A stretch of DNA of 7,552 bases from Rhodococcus sp. (in: high G+C Gram-positive bacteria) (GTDB taxonomy: Bacteria > Actinomycetota > Actinomycetes > Mycobacteriales > Mycobacteriaceae). A model generated the notes under the pieces. That model searched no databases. It had not been told where the DNA came from and saw only the letters and a list, made by a program, of their open reading frames with translations. The stretch covers positions 1 through 7,552 of the forward strand of contig JAAYXN010000188.1 in the NCBI GenBank assembly GCA_012515885.1. Reading direction: 5' to 3'. Positions within the stretch are counted from its first letter, which is position 1. Every line of letters begins with the position of its first letter. Shown piece after piece: positions 5,787-7,552 of this stretch. A program made the position numbers and the translations under genes.

Positions 5787-5814
5787 ACCGCCCATGTTAC
5801 CGCCCACCGTTACC
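5787..5814. repeat. Tandem repeat upstream of the yebC -10
   Basis: Two adjoining units on the plus strand, ACCGCCCATGTT (5787-5798) and ACCGCCCACCGTT (5799-5811), followed by a further ACC, share ACCGCCCA and the GTT end. They cover the -35 area of the presumed yebC promoter and overlap its palindrome by two bases. This could be an activator or repressor site. The motif matches no regulator I recognise. Confidence 0.4.
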
Positions 5815-5901
5815 TGCGCCGCGAATGGTCGCAAGAATGGTGTCGCGTCGGGCAGCAAACGCCCCACACGGCCGATGCAGCGTGAGCGCTAACGGGAGAA
5901 C

Positions 5902-5907
5902 TATTGT
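5902..5907 (+). promoter_or_regulatory. Weak -10 candidate for the membrane-protein gene
   Basis: TATTGT lies 28 bp before the ribosome site at 5930-5935 and would start transcription near 5914. No matching -35 is visible. The 227-bp divergent region otherwise shows no clear plus-strand promoter between about 5815 and 5900. Confidence 0.25.
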
Positions 5908-5946
5908 TCCGGTAAACGCCGCATACCTTAAGGAGCACGTTCACCT

Positions 5947-6912
5947 ATGCCGTTGTCATCACAGTCGCCAGACGCCTCATCACCGGGCGGAGTGCGCCTC
6001 TACGTCGCGATGATGGCGTCGATAGTCCCGTTACTTGCTCTGGCTATCGCGTGGCTGCTGTGGGACAAGCCGCTGCCAGACACGGTCGCAACCCACTGGT
6101 CTGGCACCGAACCTGACGGGTTCTCCACCACGACAACATTTTTGGCGATCGTTGGTGCGCTGTGCGTAGTTTTCGCAGCCACAGCTGTCGGGGTCACTGC
6201 ACGCACTATTGCGACGGGCCGCGACTGCGACTCGGCGCTGTGGCTCCCGACTGCTGCTGTGCTGTCCTGGACCTTTGCTAGTGCCGCAATCTTGTCGGTC
6301 AGCCTGACAATCGCCGCTGGTTCGGCCGAGGAGGCTCGCCTGAGCTGGTGGATCATCGTGCCGTTGTTATCACTGGCATGGGGCGCGGGCACGTACTGGG
6401 TGGCGCCAAAGGGTCCGGCCGCACTCATCACCGATTCACCAAAGCCCGAAAACCCAATTGCAGCGAGTGAGAGCGCGGTGTGGATCGCCCACGTGCGCAA
6501 TGCTCTGGCGGGGTGGTTGGCTGCCGCAACAGCAGGGGCGGCACTGTTGATGGCGCTCATCGGCGAATGGTGGCTCGCCCCGTTCTTCGTACTGCTCACC
6601 ATCTTCGGTGGGATGTTCGCGTCAGTGACGGTCCAGGTCGACGGCCGCGGGCTGTCGCTGCGCTCGTGGGGAATCCGGTGGCGCACCATCTCACTCGACT
6701 CGATCACACATGCGGGAGTCATCGATGTGCGTCCCGCTGAATGGGGTGGCTGGGGTTACCGTCTGGGTGTCCGTGGCACCGCTGTCGTCGTTCGGGCGGG
6801 CGAAGCGATTGCGTTAGAACGCAAAGACGCCCGCCCCTTCGTCGTGACGGTCGACGGCGCGGCCACTGGCGCCGCGCTCCTCAACGATTTGGGTGCCCTC
6901 GCAACCGACTAG
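5947..6912 (+). CDS. DUF1648-type multi-pass membrane protein, function unknown
   Basis: The 321-residue protein has about six hydrophobic segments (near 18-38, 63-85, 98-123, 132-152, 186-206 and 208-226). Between the first two is the motif LPDTVATHWSGTEPDGFSTT (43-62), typical of the DUF1648 domain (PDxVxxHWxxxGxPD). The soluble C-terminal part (about 227-321), with SWGIRWRTISLDSI and the aromatic GGWGYRLG (267-274), looks beta-rich and resembles the PH-like domains that follow helices in some bacterial membrane proteins. The ATG has AAGGAG at 5930-5935, 11 nt upstream. It is the only plus-strand gene here, divergent from yebC and ending 16 bp from the pdxT stop. The DUF1648 call is fairly firm, the PH-like call tentative. 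No substrate or partner can be inferred. Proteins with this domain often accompany small transcription regulators, but none is beside it. Confidence 0.88.
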   Translation: MPLSSQSPDASSPGGVRLYVAMMASIVPLLALAIAWLLWDKPLPDTVATHWSGTEPDGFSTTTTFLAIVGALCVVFAATAVGVTARTIATGRDCDSALWLPTAAVLSWTFASAAILSVSLTIAAGSAEEARLSWWIIVPLLSLAWGAGTYWVAPKGPAALITDSPKPENPIAASESAVWIAHVRNALAGWLAAATAGAALLMALIGEWWLAPFFVLLTIFGGMFASVTVQVDGRGLSLRSWGIRWRTISLDSITHAGVIDVRPAEWGGWGYRLGVRGTAVVVRAGEAIALERKDARPFVVTVDGAATGAALLNDLGALATD

Positions 6913-6928
6913 GAATGCACCTGATGAC

Positions 6929-7537
6929 CTAGTGTGCGCGAACGAGATCGACAAAGAGTTCGTGGACGCGACGGTCGCCGGTCACTTCGGGGTGAAATGA
7001 GGTTGCCAGGACGGAGCCTTGGCGGACGGCCACAATGCGGCCGTCCGCTTCTCCCCCAGTTTCAGGGACGCGCGCCAGCACCTCGACGTCCTCGCCCACA
7101 CGCTCCACCCACGGTGCGCGAATAAACACCGCACGCACCGGATCGCCGGTGATGCCCTCGAAATCGAGGTCCGCTTCAAACGAATCGACCTGACGTCCAA
7201 AAGCATTGCGGCGCACCGTCATATCGACACCATACAGGTGCTTCGCGTCCGCGCGAGTGTCGAGGATTTCGCTGGCAAGCAAAATCATTCCAGCGCACGA
7301 ACCGTAGGCTGGCAGTCCATCGGCAAGGCGATCACGCAGCGGCTCATACAACTCGAAAATGTCGAGGAGCTTGCTCATCGTGGTCGATTCGCCACCGGGG
7401 ATGACCAACCCGTCGACCTTCTCCAGCTCTTCGCGGCGACGAATACCTATCGCGTCCGCGCCCGAATCATGCAGGGCGTGCACGTGTTCACGAACATCGC
7501 CTTGCAGGGCCAGTACACCGATAAGCGGGCGGGTCAT
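6929..7537 (-). CDS. pdxT: Pyridoxal 5'-phosphate synthase glutaminase subunit PdxT
   Basis: PdxT hydrolyses glutamine and channels ammonia to the PdxS synthase, which makes PLP from ribose 5-phosphate and glyceraldehyde 3-phosphate. The 202-residue class I glutamine amidotransferase-like protein shows GVLALQGDVREH (7-18), the family motif IPGGESTT (46-53), the nucleophile Cys81 in YGSCAGMILLA, and the remaining triad members His182 and Glu184 in TSFHPEVTGD. FIRAPWV (138-144) is also characteristic. The ATG at 7535-7537 has AAGGA five bases upstream. The preceding gene, probably pdxS in this lineage, would lie just beyond the right edge. The end is convergent with the membrane-protein gene. 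All catalytic residues are present. Confidence 0.97.
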   Translation of the reverse strand: MTRPLIGVLALQGDVREHVHALHDSGADAIGIRRREELEKVDGLVIPGGESTTMSKLLDIFELYEPLRDRLADGLPAYGSCAGMILLASEILDTRADAKHLYGVDMTVRRNAFGRQVDSFEADLDFEGITGDPVRAVFIRAPWVERVGEDVEVLARVPETGGEADGRIVAVRQGSVLATSFHPEVTGDRRVHELFVDLVRAH

Positions 7538-7552
7538 TGTTGTCCTTCTCTG

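Noticed and set aside
6000..6722. 240-codon minus-strand frame opposite the DUF1648 gene
   Set aside because: The plus strand has a good ribosome site, membrane helices and a recognisable DUF1648 motif; the antisense frame shows none of these and fits GC-bias shadowing.
1..7552. CRISPR array, insertion sequence, prophage, toxin-antitoxin or tRNA
   Set aside because: No repeated spacers, transposase-like frame, terminal repeats or tRNA-like fold was seen; the genes are core housekeeping genes in the order expected for this lineage.

Overview
The window reads as chromosomal core DNA from a GC-rich actinobacterium, most likely of the mycolic-acid group (Mycobacteriales/Corynebacteriales). The RuvB, SecD and YebC proteins are very close in sequence style to their mycobacterial and corynebacterial counterparts. 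The gene order pdxT - yebC - ruvC - ruvA - ruvB - yajC - secD - secF is the one expected for that group. I cannot name the genus. There is no sign of a mobile element, CRISPR array, tRNA or rRNA.

Layout, read from the right because nearly everything is on the minus strand. pdxT (7537-6929) makes the glutaminase half of the vitamin B6 (PLP) synthase. A single plus-strand gene (5947-6912) encodes a six-helix DUF1648-type membrane protein of unknown function and lies tail-to-tail with pdxT. yebC (5719-4964) is a TACO1/YebC-family factor; it and the membrane gene diverge from a 227 bp shared intergenic region. ruvC-ruvA-ruvB (4871-2555) encode the Holliday-junction resolvase and branch-migration motor, joined by two 4-nt ATGA start/stop overlaps. 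Directly upstream of ruvC is a clear LexA/SOS-type palindrome next to a plausible -10 element, so the ruv operon appears to be DNA-damage inducible in its own right. yajC-secD-secF (2326 to beyond position 1) encode the auxiliary Sec translocase complex. secD and secF overlap by ATGA, and secF runs off the left edge.

The non-coding parts carry the most interesting detail. The yajC-secD gap holds a perfect 10-bp inverted repeat and a second, weaker hairpin abutting the secD Shine-Dalgarno. The ruvB-yajC gap (228 bp) holds a TATATA promoter-like element, a 13-bp direct repeat in the presumed yajC leader, and a marginal cysteine-bearing mini-ORF. The yebC upstream region has a 12/13-bp tandem repeat and an imperfect palindrome over its likely -10.

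Functionally these are three housekeeping modules (cofactor synthesis, recombination/repair, protein export) plus one uncharacterised membrane gene. I do not see a new multi-gene system here; the leads are regulatory elements and the membrane gene.
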